Below, piece after piece: positions 30,125 through 37,640 of a DNA stretch of 39,455 bases (position 1 is its first letter; each line of letters opens with the position of its first letter). Made by a program: the position numbers and the translations under genes. The notes under the pieces are model-generated. The model did not search any database. It had not been told where the DNA came from and saw nothing but the letters and a program-made list of their open reading frames with translations. The DNA is from a virus, in IMG/VR virus record IMGVR_UViG_3300014501_000426, positions 1-39,455 of that record. The stretch is one strand, 5' to 3'.

Positions 30125-30339
30125 TGTGCTTCCTCCCGTATCACCGTGCAACTAATCACTCGCGGTTTGAAGTCCGGCCCAACGCCGTGAAGGGAAACCG
30201 AAGCCCGGTACTCCTTCCACGGCGGGATTCCCTGAGCACGCTGGCGCTCTAACTGTTTCTCCACGCCGTCGTCGTATTCCACGAACCGCCCGTCGTTGAA
30301 GTCCACGAACAGGTCAAAGGGTTTACGCTTCGTCGTCAT
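30106..30339 (-). CDS. Small hypothetical protein
   Basis: 77 residues from ATG 30339, overlapping the GroES-like gene end by 17 bases. Sequence: MTTKRKPFDLFVDFNDGRFV, YDDGVEKQLERQRAQ, YRASVSLHGVGPDFKPRVIS. It appears a compact alpha/beta mini-domain. No family recognised; coding is supported by tight packing and composition. Confidence 0.66.
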   Translation of the reverse strand: MTTKRKPFDLFVDFNDGRFVEYDDGVEKQLERQRAQGIPPWKEYRASVSLHGVGPDFKPRVISCTVIREEAQCEMNR

Positions 30340-30976
30340 GGCCGTGCGTGAGAAGTTCGCCGTTGCGCTCGGCTAAGTGAGCGTCCATTGCTTCCTGGGG
30401 CGCAACACCATCAGGTAAGCGCCGAACCGACACGCGCTGCAGACCTTCCGGGAGCGGCGGGGACTCTTCCAACGTCGCGCTTTCGAGGCCAACGTTCAGC
30501 CGCAGCTTCGTGAACACGCCGAGAACGTGAACCTGAGTAATTAACTTGTGCTCGACGCCCTGAAGAAGAATGTCGCTACCCGCGAACTTCGCCAGCATGA
30601 TGACCTGCCCGCGGAAGAATGGCATCGGCACCGTGGACGGCACCATAAAGATGCCTTCCTGCGTCTCGTCGTCGTAAATCTTGAGGAACGGCGTCGTCGG
30701 CGCTTCCTCTTTCGTAACCTTGGCTTGCATACGCACGGCTTGGTCGGCCACGTCCATCCGGTGCCCGCTGCCCACGTTGACCACGACGCCCGCGGTCCAG
30801 CCGACCTCGTGCTCCTTGCTCGCGTCGTCCATGCGCGGGAGTTCGATACCGCTTGGGGTCGTCTCGTCCACTTCGAGCATCTCCACGAGGATGCGATCGC
30901 CGTGTGGGATGAAGGTGAGCGGGTCCTGTTCGCTCAGGCGAATCTTGCGTTTTGGAATAAGCGCGGCTACTGGCAA
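30323..30976 (-). CDS. GroES-like co-chaperonin with insertion and C-terminal extension
   Basis: 217 residues from TTG 30976 with AGGAGG in good position. Residues about 20-155 follow the GroES/Hsp10 order. FIPHGDRILVEMLEVDETTP leads into the mobile loop with SGIELP (the GroEL-binding tripeptide, IVL in E. coli GroES, would be IEL here). Then GWTAGVVVNVGSG, and after an insertion of about 35 residues, FFRGQVIMLAKFAGSDILLQ and VEHKLITQVHVLGVF. A 60-residue polar C-terminal extension follows. Phage co-chaperonins (T4 gp31) replace GroES so that GroEL can fold the capsid protein. Position between terminase and portal fits that role. Fold assignment is strong; partner choice is inferred. Confidence 0.82.
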   Translation of the reverse strand: MPVAALIPKRKIRLSEQDPLTFIPHGDRILVEMLEVDETTPSGIELPRMDDASKEHEVGWTAGVVVNVGSGHRMDVADQAVRMQAKVTKEEAPTTPFLKIYDDETQEGIFMVPSTVPMPFFRGQVIMLAKFAGSDILLQGVEHKLITQVHVLGVFTKLRLNVGLESATLEESPPLPEGLQRVSVRRLPDGVAPQEAMDAHLAERNGELLTHGHDDEA

Positions 30977-30986
30977 AGTATTCCTC

Positions 30987-31070
30987 CTAGAAGTCGGGTG
31001 ATTTGATTATACAGTACAGAATGAAACCGGCGAACGCAACGAATAGCGCAAGCCCCAGCCACCACATCAT
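30987..31070 (-). CDS. 27-residue single-helix membrane peptide
   Basis: ATG 31070 overlaps the glycosyltransferase TGA (ATGA; a second ATG follows directly). The peptide MMWWLGLALFVAFAGFILYC then IIKSPDF is one hydrophobic helix with a short polar end. Its TAG forms part of the AGGAGG ribosome site of the GroES-like gene, so it may also serve translational coupling. Similar tiny hydrophobic genes are common in phages; function unknown. Confidence 0.6.
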   Translation of the reverse strand: MMWWLGLALFVAFAGFILYCIIKSPDF

Positions 31071-31756
31071 CGCGGCAAGCCGTCCGCTCCGCCGAAGTAC
31101 GCGTCAAAGTCACGCTGGCCGATGAGGGCCTGCACGACCTCAAACGGCACCTGCCAGTGGTCGCGCGCCTGCTCGCGGCTGGCGGTGTTCGTCCGGTGGA
31201 TACGCCCCACCACGCAGCGGTAGTCCAGCGCCTCGATGACCGTCGCCCCGTGCTTGCGTTGGTTGGTGAGGAATCCGTTGTCCTCGCCGGTGGCAACGTC
31301 CTCGAACGGGCAGCGCTCCCATATCGCGCGCCGAAAGACCATCGTAGACGAGGCGACGTAGCCGCCGGGTGGGGTAACGTGCCAGGCCAGCTTGCGCTCC
31401 GCGTCGATCGACAGCGGGTTGCGAATAGCGCAGATGTCGTCGCCGTACTGTTCGAGCAGCCCAACTTGGTAGGCCAGGCGCCACGGCGCGTAGTAGTCGT
31501 CGTCGGCCCAGAGGGCGATGATGTCGCCGCGCGCGAGTTCGATGAGGCGGTTCCACTTCTCGCCAAGGCTTAGATTGGACGGCTCATGGTAGTAACGAAC
31601 TCTCGGTTCGTAAATCCACTGCTTGCGGTGAGGAGTATTCTGCCCATCATCGAGGATGACTAACTCCTTGTCAGTGTAGGTTTGTGCAAGGAACAAATTT
31701 ACCGCCGAATGCAACAGCCACACGCGGTTCGCGGTCGGGAGAACGCAACTAACCAA
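31067..31756 (-). CDS. GT2-type glycosyltransferase
   Basis: A GT-A fold enzyme: VSCVLPTANR at the start of the Rossmann half, FLAQTYTDKELVILDDG, LSLGEKWNRLIELARGDIIA, and the metal-binding DDD at residues 85-87 (WADDDYYAPW). Later TMVFRRAIWERCPFEDVATG-EDNGF supplies the probable catalytic ED. It should use a nucleotide sugar. TTG 31756 gives 229 residues and starts exactly at the domain, overlapping the upstream gene by eight bases; ATG 31828 would add 24 residues and an 80-base overlap. It lies inside the late operon between terminase and co-chaperonin, an unusual place. Possible targets: virion protein or host envelope. Confidence 0.84.
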   Translation of the reverse strand: MVSCVLPTANRVWLLHSAVNLFLAQTYTDKELVILDDGQNTPHRKQWIYEPRVRYYHEPSNLSLGEKWNRLIELARGDIIALWADDDYYAPWRLAYQVGLLEQYGDDICAIRNPLSIDAERKLAWHVTPPGGYVASSTMVFRRAIWERCPFEDVATGEDNGFLTNQRKHGATVIEALDYRCVVGRIHRTNTASREQARDHWQVPFEVVQALIGQRDFDAYFGGADGLPR

Positions 31757-31985
31757 GGGGAGACAATCCGCCGCTGTAGATTCTGTTGCGGAGCGCCAGC
31801 ACACGGATGCAAGCGCGGGATACCGCATCCCACCCCTTCACCATTTCGGCGCCAGGGACGCATCCTTCTTCTTCCAAGTAGCGCCTGAAAGCCTCGGCTA
31901 TATCCTCGCATTTCACCATTGTTCCAGAAGGTGGGAAATCCGTATCGCCGATTCGCTTCAGGGATTCTTTGGTATCTTTGTCCAT
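31749..31985 (-). CDS. Small hypothetical protein after the terminase
   Basis: 78 residues from ATG 31985, preceded by AGGAGG at ideal spacing; the longer frame is shadow of the terminase end. Sequence: MDKDTKESLKRIGDTDFPPS, then a helical part (CEDIAEAFRRYLEEEGCVPG, GWDAVSRACIRVLALRNRIY). No motif. The strong ribosome site indicates a real gene. Confidence 0.75.
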   Translation of the reverse strand: MDKDTKESLKRIGDTDFPPSGTMVKCEDIAEAFRRYLEEEGCVPGAEMVKGWDAVSRACIRVLALRNRIYSGGLSPLG

Positions 31986-31995
31986 TCGTTTCCTC

Positions 31996-34014
31996 CTACA
32001 ATTGGGCAAGGTCGGGGTGATTCCGGTCCCGCCGTTGCGCCGCGATCGCGCCAGGCGAACGCCAGCGCCGCGGCCCGAGCGCGTCGAAGTTGTCCATGCG
32101 CGCAGGCTTCGGTTCTTCCTTCGGCTTCCGGTTAATCCCGCTCCACGGGTCACTCGCCGCAATCATGGCAAGACACAACGCGTCAACGTGGTCGTCGTGT
32201 CCGTTGTCGTTCTTTATCGCGCCGCTGGTCGTGCGGCGCACGCTTTGCAACTCCGACAGCGTTTTGAGGTCCGGCACAATCACGGTTGGCTCCGGTTTGC
32301 CGGTCATCGGGTCGCGGTGGCAGATAGTAGAGACGAGCCAGTCGTCCATAATCGGGCGCGTCTTGAACGTCGTTTCCCAGCCAGGGTATATCTTCTCGCC
32401 CGGTTCAGGGAAGTCCACGTCCAGGCGTTTCCACTGGTAGTAGTTACGCATCCCCGCATCCACGAGGCGTCGCACGACCGCGTAGCCGGACGCCTGCAGT
32501 TCGACGCAGGTGTAAGCGTAGCCGTACCACTTGTAGAGCAGCATCAACTGATCGCAGAAGGTAAACTCGTCCACGCGCGCTTCATACGTTGCGACCACCT
32601 TGAAGTCTCGCGCGCGAAGCACTTGGCACACCCACGCATCGGCGTCCAGCGAGCCGTACCGAATGCCGCCGGTGTCCACGCCAATCGCGTACTGTTCGCT
32701 GGTTTCCGGCGGTGCGTACAGGCGCAGTTCCTGCCAGTCGGAATGGAACGTGGTGTCGATACCGATGCGACCGCCTTCTTCGCGCAGGATACCGCGCGCA
32801 ATCGGTTCCTGCCCGTGTTTTACGACGGCAGTGAGGCAGTCGCGATCGAACGGCGACTTCTCGTAGTTCACAAACGATTCGCTGACCGTCGTTGAATATT
32901 CCTGGTCGAACACCAGTAGCTTCAACTCTTGGCTGGCTTGCTGGAATGAGTCGATCTTCTTGCGGCGCCAGAACAGCCGATATGGCGACACGCCCATTTC
33001 TTGCAGCCGCATCTCGCTCTCGCGCCCGTACTTCGGGTCGTCTCCAATCTGCGTTAGGAACTCCGCGAGTTGCGCCTTCGATATGCGCGCGTACTCGCCG
33101 CGCGGGTTCTCGTTGCGCGTCGTGTATTCGTCGTGCTGAAAGAAGGGAGAGTACGCGAGAATCCAACCTGCATCGGGCCGTTCCGGTTCTCCGAGCTTGC
33201 CGGCGAATATCTCTTCGGGCGTAATGTTCACCGTCGTCTCAAGGCGGCGCACCCACTTTGGGTTCGCTTCGACCGCTTCCATTACCAGCGTATGGTACTC
33301 GTCGCCCATCCCGTTCGGCGTTGTGTCGATAATCACGCACGACGCTTTCCGTAACCCCATCGCAGAGAGCAAGCCGGTGTTCACTTCTTCTTTGCGCGCA
33401 TCGTCCATGAAGGCGTACTCAGAGATAATGACGAGGTGCGGCGTTGTGCCACGCATACCGGACGGCACGGTTATCTGTATTTCGGAGTTTAATCCCGGGT
33501 CATACATACGCTGCTTGGGGTTGGGGTTATCGAAGAAGAGATGCTTGAGGTTTTGGATTCGGCGCTTCGGTTGCATGTGCATCGGCAGGCTATTGACCAT
33601 TCCTGCGAGCACAGTCGCCTTTGCCATCGCTACGTCCTCGTCGTTGACGAGAATCATCGACTTATGGTTGGGGTGCAGCGAGTTGTACAGCGCTTCGCCT
33701 AGGCACCACGTCGTGCCGCCGGTTTGGCGCGACTTATCTTCGAGCACGCGTTGCGCTAGGCCGCGGCGGCGTTGGCTTTCGAGGCAGACGCTGAGGATAG
33801 CTTGGAATACGAACGGCTTGATGCGGACCAGTTCGCCGTCCTTGTCGGCAACCTTGAAATAGTTCGTGATCGCAAACGGCGCGGAGTTCATCATTTGCGT
33901 CGTCTCGGCCAGGCGCCAGGCGTTTACCTCGTGCGGCTCGGGCGCAGCGCGACCGTACTTCTCATGGAAGAAGTCTCCCACGGAAAGCAATTCCGAAGGT
34001 CCAATGAGCGACAT
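31996..34014 (-). CDS. terL: Terminase large subunit
   Basis: 672 residues from ATG 34014, overlapping the small-subunit stop (TAATG). The ATPase half has a Walker A variant SRQTGGTT (95-102), Walker B LVIISEY with Glu199, and coupling motif TTPNG (231-235). The nuclease half has RNase H-like acidic residues Asp447 (GVDTGG), Glu505 (CVELQ) and Asp607/608/611 (GHDDHVDAL). It powers DNA packaging and cuts the concatemer at the portal. Walker B has Ser-Glu instead of the usual Asp-Glu, which is noticeable but not unique. The length is close to P22- and T4-type large terminases with an N-terminal extension. Confidence 0.94.
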   Translation of the reverse strand: MSLIGPSELLSVGDFFHEKYGRAAPEPHEVNAWRLAETTQMMNSAPFAITNYFKVADKDGELVRIKPFVFQAILSVCLESQRRRGLAQRVLEDKSRQTGGTTWCLGEALYNSLHPNHKSMILVNDEDVAMAKATVLAGMVNSLPMHMQPKRRIQNLKHLFFDNPNPKQRMYDPGLNSEIQITVPSGMRGTTPHLVIISEYAFMDDARKEEVNTGLLSAMGLRKASCVIIDTTPNGMGDEYHTLVMEAVEANPKWVRRLETTVNITPEEIFAGKLGEPERPDAGWILAYSPFFQHDEYTTRNENPRGEYARISKAQLAEFLTQIGDDPKYGRESEMRLQEMGVSPYRLFWRRKKIDSFQQASQELKLLVFDQEYSTTVSESFVNYEKSPFDRDCLTAVVKHGQEPIARGILREEGGRIGIDTTFHSDWQELRLYAPPETSEQYAIGVDTGGIRYGSLDADAWVCQVLRARDFKVVATYEARVDEFTFCDQLMLLYKWYGYAYTCVELQASGYAVVRRLVDAGMRNYYQWKRLDVDFPEPGEKIYPGWETTFKTRPIMDDWLVSTICHRDPMTGKPEPTVIVPDLKTLSELQSVRRTTSGAIKNDNGHDDHVDALCLAMIAASDPWSGINRKPKEEPKPARMDNFDALGPRRWRSPGAIAAQRRDRNHPDLAQL

Positions 34015-34574
34015 TAGCGCTCCAGCAATGCTAGGCGCGCGTACTGCTCGAACGAGGATTCCGAAGGGCCGTCGTCGCCGAGGTCCCGCAGCATATCTAT
34101 TGCCTTCAGACTCGCGGCCGGGTTCCCGCAGTACGCCCACTTCCGCAGCAGCGATAGCAGCGCGCCGCGGCTTACGTCCCGCCGTTTGATTATCTCGCTA
34201 ATCGAAGACGAGCCGATGCCGGTCTGCACATCGGTTAGCAGTTCGTCATGCCGTTCTGTCGCCTCGTCAACGCCGACTTGGTACACGATCGAAAGCGCTT
34301 TGTCGATATCGCCGTGGAAGTCTACGAGGTTGTCGAGGTAGCGGTCGTACCGTTCGAGTCGGCCGCGCTGGTCGGCCAGGTAGTTCGCGTTCTCGTCGTG
34401 CTGCCGCGCTTTGCGCTTGGGTGCGGCCTGCTGCTCGGGCACAGCGCCCGGAAGGGTTTTGTACGGGTCGATGTGGCGCTCGTGTTCGCGGTGCGCGGGC
34501 GCTGACGGAATCGCCAGCGGCGCTTCTTCTACGAAGTCAGGAATGAGCGGCGCGGGCTGCTTTTGGCGCGGCAC
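34014..34574 (-). CDS. terS: Terminase small subunit (probable)
   Basis: 186 residues from GTG 34574, which abuts the previous TAG. The N-terminal 65 residues are Pro/Lys-rich and disordered. Residues about 65-185 are helical: RLERYDRYLDNLVDFHGDID, a helix-turn-helix-like SISEIIKRRDVSRGALLSLL, and LKAIDMLRDLGDDGPSE. Small terminases recognise the packaging site and form rings that regulate the large subunit. Assignment comes from immediate coupling to the large subunit, size and the helix-turn-helix-like segment; the packaging site itself is not visible. Confidence 0.76.
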   Translation of the reverse strand: MPRQKQPAPLIPDFVEEAPLAIPSAPAHREHERHIDPYKTLPGAVPEQQAAPKRKARQHDENANYLADQRGRLERYDRYLDNLVDFHGDIDKALSIVYQVGVDEATERHDELLTDVQTGIGSSSISEIIKRRDVSRGALLSLLRKWAYCGNPAASLKAIDMLRDLGDDGPSESSFEQYARLALLER

Positions 34575-34940
34575 CTACTCGACGCTCGTTAGCGGCTGTT
34601 CGTTCAGCGCGCCGATATCGAACGGGTCGTCGTCTCCTGGCATCGAGTCCGTCATTGAAAGGTTCTGCCGGCGGCGCTCGCGTTCGGCTTCCGTCGCATC
34701 GTCTAAAACCACTGGCCCAGGTTTCTCGCCGGGTTCTTGCTTCGCGCGCTTCAGCGATTGGTAACGGGCGAGGACCTCGCTGACGCGCTTGTCGATTCGC
34801 TCGCTCACGCGCTCCTCGATGTCGAGAGCCTGTGCCTCCCTGAAGTGCCCCAGCGCTCGAGCGTAGGAGTTTAGCGCGTTCGTAGTTCCCCATCCGAGCA
34901 ACGCAAGGAAGGCGAGGGCACCGAATAGGAACTCCGTCAC
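34575..34940 (-). CDS. Membrane-anchored coiled-coil protein
   Basis: GTG 34940 overlaps the previous TGA (GTGA) and gives 121 residues; the frame is open further but upstream sequence is shadow. There is a single N-terminal hydrophobic helix (TEFLFGALAFLALLGWGTTN), then a long charged coiled coil (FREAQALDIEERVSERIDKR, VSEVLARYQSLKRAKQE) and an acidic tail. Function unknown. An anchor plus coiled coil resembles spanins, but it is far from the lysis genes, so I would not assign that. Confidence 0.7.
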   Translation of the reverse strand: MTEFLFGALAFLALLGWGTTNALNSYARALGHFREAQALDIEERVSERIDKRVSEVLARYQSLKRAKQEPGEKPGPVVLDDATEAERERRRQNLSMTDSMPGDDDPFDIGALNEQPLTSVE

Positions 34941-35260
34941 GCTTGCGCCTTTAAAGCGCGCACTACGTCGCGCACCACCTTCTCGGCAATCCTTGCCCGC
35001 ACGTCGGCACTCGGCCTCCGGCGCCACGGGACGATCGGTTGCAGCCCCAGCGACAGCCACCCACGCGCAGTCAGCCTCCGCTCGAAGTTGGGCCGGTGCG
35101 AGTCGCCAAACGGCTCCATCAGCCCGCGCTCTTGGTTCTCGTGCGAAAACCACTGCACCGCCGCCTTACTCGTCCCCAGCATCGTTGCCAGTTCCTGGGT
35201 ATTGGGGCACCAGCCACGGCGAGAGAGAAATTCGGCTGCTCCGCGTAGAATGACTCTCAT
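34937..35260 (-). CDS. Winged-helix-like DNA-binding protein
   Basis: 107 residues from ATG 35260; the frame is open to 35665 but that part is antisense to the zinc gene. The N-terminal half, VILRGAAEFLSRRGWCPNTQ and ELATMLGTSKAAVQWFSHEN, has the spacing of a helix-turn-helix with a following wing (RPNFERRLTARGWLSLG), like the N-terminal domain of LexA-type regulators without the peptidase part. The tail is basic and helical. It is encoded just upstream of the terminase block, so it could regulate late genes or recognise the packaging site. Divergent from the plus-strand gene with only three bases between starts. Confidence 0.66.
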   Translation of the reverse strand: MRVILRGAAEFLSRRGWCPNTQELATMLGTSKAAVQWFSHENQERGLMEPFGDSHRPNFERRLTARGWLSLGLQPIVPWRRRPSADVRARIAEKVVRDVVRALKAQA

Positions 35261-35263
35261 GCC

Positions 35264-35698
35264 ATGCTTGCGAGCCTTTTCCGGCCACAGCGTTGGGACG
35301 GTCGCAGACTTACCAGCCGAAAAGCTGCGCCGTGCCCCATCTGCGGCACTTCCATCGAGCCCCCCGCTAAGGGAGGTCGGGCGCGGGCGTTTTGCAGCCA
35401 AGCGTGCAAGAAGGTTTTCTTCGCTCGGCACGAGGTGCTCGCCGCTGCCGTCATGGACGCGCTCGGCATGGAAGCCGGCACTCACGTTGCCAACCTCGAC
35501 ATCGAAGGGAAGCGGTGCAAGCGCTGCCGGTGCGCCTTGCCGGCGCTCTGGACCCTGGCGCGCTGCACTAAGTGCGAAGTCGATCGCCGAGTCGCCGCAG
35601 CGCTCGCTACCGAAGAACGCAAAGCGCGCAAGAAAGAACTCCTGGACCGCAGGCTGCTCACGCACGACCTCCTAGCGCCGCTTCCGGCGGTCGAATAG
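35264..35698 (+). CDS. Plus-strand protein with two zinc fingers
   Basis: 144 residues from ATG 35264, the only standard start before the first finger. Finger 1: Cys24, Cys27, Cys44, Cys48 (CPICG then FCSQACKK). Finger 2: Cys85, Cys88 and Cys101, Cys104 (CKRC then CTKC). Between them is a helix-rich stretch (VFFARHEVLAAAVMDALGME), and the C-terminus is basic (EERKARKKELLDRRLLTHD). Real coding is indicated by both complete fingers. Nucleic-acid or protein binding is expected. It runs against the late operon and overlaps the 35658 gene end by 41 bases; no promoter is evident. Confidence 0.7.
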   Translation: MLASLFRPQRWDGRRLTSRKAAPCPICGTSIEPPAKGGRARAFCSQACKKVFFARHEVLAAAVMDALGMEAGTHVANLDIEGKRCKRCRCALPALWTLARCTKCEVDRRVAAALATEERKARKKELLDRRLLTHDLLAPLPAVE

Positions 35699-36005
35699 CC
35701 ATACAGGGCTCCGTGTGCGGCTCGTGGCTCAGCACCTCACCGCAAACCCCGCACGTCACCACAACGGTCGATAGCTCCCGCAACCGCGACCGCGCCACCA
35801 CCATCCGCACCCGAGCAATATCCGCCTTCACGCCGACACTGAGCCCCGACTCGTGCTCGGTCAAATACGCGCACTGCAAGCCCGAGCCGTTGCTGACGTA
35901 GTTTACCAGCGGATACCCAAAGTCGCACTCGCGCCACCCGCTCCACGTCTCAGCGCCATCGAGGCTCTGCGGCATCTTGAACCGCTTGTTCGGCAATGAA
36001 GGCAA
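35658..36005 (-). CDS. Small protein with C-terminal zinc-ribbon-like motif
   Basis: 115 residues from TTG 36005, four bases after the upstream TAG; ATG at 35975 (105 residues) is the alternative. A beta-rich middle (FGYPLVNYVSNGSGLQCAYL, ARVRMVVARSRLRELSTVVV) leads to CGVCGEVLSHEPHTEPC, with Cys85, Cys88, His94, His97 and Cys101 as possible metal ligands. Function unknown. The 3' end overlaps the plus-strand zinc gene. Confidence 0.65.
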   Translation of the reverse strand: MPSLPNKRFKMPQSLDGAETWSGWRECDFGYPLVNYVSNGSGLQCAYLTEHESGLSVGVKADIARVRMVVARSRLRELSTVVVTCGVCGEVLSHEPHTEPCMAIRPPEAALGGRA

Positions 36006-36008
36006 CGG

Positions 36009-36239
36009 CTACCAGGACGGAGAGGGCGTAATCTTCTCCGGCGAAGGCGGCAACATAATGCCAAGCTCGCTCGCCATATAGGTGGTGAGGGCTTCCAACT
36101 GCGCAATTCGCTCCTGATGATTGTACCGCGCGCAGTTTAACTCGTGGATGCGCTCGGCGTGAGTCGGAGGCTTGCTGTCCGCCTGCGGGGTCGCGTAACC
36201 GAGCCCTGAACTTCCTACGCCACTCAGGCTGTTATCCAT
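36009..36239 (-). CDS. Small helical protein
   Basis: 76 residues from ATG 36239 with AGGAGG at ideal spacing. A polar N-terminus (MDNSLSGVGSSGLGYATPQA) precedes a single amphipathic helix (ERIHELNCARYNHQERIAQL, EALTTYMASELGI) and a Pro-rich end. It may oligomerise through the helix. No family recognised. Confidence 0.72.
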   Translation of the reverse strand: MDNSLSGVGSSGLGYATPQADSKPPTHAERIHELNCARYNHQERIAQLEALTTYMASELGIMLPPSPEKITPSPSW

Positions 36240-36345
36240 AGATTCCTCCTAGAACGCGAGGCGAGCAGCCGAGAAAGGCCCGGAGCACAAACCGCGTCGC
36301 CTTCGCTGCAAACCATCCTACGCCCGCAAACCACAGAAATCAAGA

Positions 36346-36369
36346 GAGGCCCGCGTTTGCGAGCCCCTC
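36346..36369 (-). other. Imperfect GC hairpin between small late-leader genes
   Basis: In the minus RNA, GAG(GG)GCTCGC and GCGGGCCTC can pair around a short A-rich loop, followed by TCTTGATTTCTG. It lies 26 bases after the stop of the 36395 gene, so it could be a weak terminator or processing site. Confidence 0.35.
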
Positions 36370-36394
36370 GTCCGGTAACCGGGCGGCCAAAGAG

Positions 36395-36688
36395 TTAGTT
36401 CTTCGAGGCCACGGATTCCGCCAGGCGGCGGTTGTTGTAGTGGCTTGCCGTGACCGCTAGCGCAGAGGCCAGAGCCTCCTTCCCGGCCTTGAGCACCTTG
36501 CGGAGTTCTTTGATTTCTTCCTCGGCAGATAGGACCGACGCACGAATCTCGACCACCCGCTGCATCACCGATAGGTCCTCAAACGACAACTGGACCGGAG
36601 TCAAAGAGCCGAGACGCTCGATCTCGCGCTCTTGAGGAACTCGAGGCGCCTTCCGTTCACCAACGGACTCAAGTTTAGGTTCGGCCAT
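36395..36688 (-). CDS. Small coiled-coil protein, first gene of the late operon
   Basis: 97 residues from ATG 36688 with AAAGGA upstream. After a basic start (KLESVGERKAPRVPQEREIE), a long coiled coil runs to near the end (VVEIRASVLSAEEEIKELRK, VLKAGKEALASALAVTASHY). It is the first minus-strand gene after the terminator at 36735-36779. A regulatory or scaffolding role is possible; no motif is recognised. Confidence 0.72.
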   Translation of the reverse strand: MAEPKLESVGERKAPRVPQEREIERLGSLTPVQLSFEDLSVMQRVVEIRASVLSAEEEIKELRKVLKAGKEALASALAVTASHYNNRRLAESVASKN

Positions 36689-36734
36689 CAAAACATTCCT
36701 TTCGCCTTCAAACAGGCAGCAATCTTATTCTATC

Positions 36735-36779
36735 AAAAAAACGCGCGGTTGCGTTTTCTTTTTTTTAGACGACCGCGCG
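36735..36779 (-). terminator. Intrinsic terminator facing the late operon
   Basis: In the minus RNA, CGCGCGGT (36779-36772) pairs with ACCGCGCG (36749-36742) across a 22-base A-rich loop and is followed by seven U (36741-36735). This is a good rho-independent terminator for transcripts arriving from the right. It lies 47 bases before the first late gene, so late expression must start within that gap or need antitermination. Confidence 0.65.
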
Positions 36780-37640
36780 CGTAAGTGAGATAACCTTTAA
36801 ACGGCGAAGCAACCAACCGCCAGTTTCAACGGCGTCTTATTTTTTTCCTCCCCTTCGCACCTCGAAAGCCCTCAACCCCCGGCGCGCCCGCTGAGCCACG
36901 AAGCGTTAGCTACCCACCCAGGTGGGCGACCGGTCTGTTCGCCTGCCGAAGGACTCCTCGCGCAAGCCTGGAGGACCGCGCGGACGGTGGTGTGGGTGTG
37001 GGAGAGGTCGTCTCGGCTTCGTTGAAGCCTCGTCTTGTGTCGTTTACGACGGTTGGCTTCGCGGTGCGGGGCGTTGGTGCAGCGCGCTTGCGCGCGCGGG
37101 GTTGTGGCTTGTGGCTTGCGGCTTCGCCCTATCGGGTTGTCGCTCGTTCGCCCTGACCGCGCTGCGGTCTGGATCGGGCGAAGCGGCTGGGTGCGTGTTG
37201 CCTTCGGCCATCCGTACCGGATGTGCTCCTACGTCGCAGCCGTCCTACGCTCGCAGGCTCGCTACGGACAAAGGGATTTGAAAGGCGCTTGAAACGGTGT
37301 CGCTAGCGGGATTGCGTGGTCTTTCGGGCATAGGGGTGGCTAGGAGAGAGAACGCGGTCGGCTTTTTTCGCGTTCGCTCGTAGCAGGTGGCTTGTTATGT
37401 CGCCGGGTTACGAGCCCTGGACGAACCACACCGAAGCGCGCCGTTGCGCTCCGTTCTCCCACGATGCCGGACACTCTCGGGGCTGCTATCGAGCGAGCCT
37501 TGCCTTTCTCCGAACCCCCGTAGGAGTCTGCTGTTGCCGGAATCTTTCCCTCACGCTTGAGGAGCCTCGTCCGACCGGCCAACGAACGCATAGGTGCAGT
37601 CCGCTCGCCGTGGCTTTCGATCGCCAGAGGCTGCGAACCG
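36780..37640. other. Gene-free region with a series of short perfect hairpins
   Basis: About 860 bases with no convincing gene; the open frames here are short, low-complexity and lack ribosome sites. The plus strand is G/T-rich from about 36920 to 37330. Perfect short hairpins occur at 36913-36926, 37015-37029, 37039-37050, 37082-37095, 37155-37169 (extended to 37147-37182), 37209-37223 and 37350-37375. I see no tRNA. Possible roles: packaging or replication site, non-coding RNA, or regulatory leader. Nothing in the sequence decides between them. Confidence 0.6.
37147..37182. repeat. Strong compound hairpin
   Basis: The inner stem GACCGC/GCGGTC has a GCT loop (37155-37169). The outer stem TTCGCCC (37147-37153) pairs with GGGCGAA (37176-37182), separated by a one-base versus six-base asymmetry. 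Thirteen pairs in total make it the most stable of the series. Confidence 0.6.

Noticed and set aside
34575-35153. Upstream extension of the membrane coiled-coil gene to 35153
   Set aside because: The extra residues are Ala/Arg-rich antisense-type sequence over the winged-helix gene, and the GTGA junction at 34940 gives a better start.
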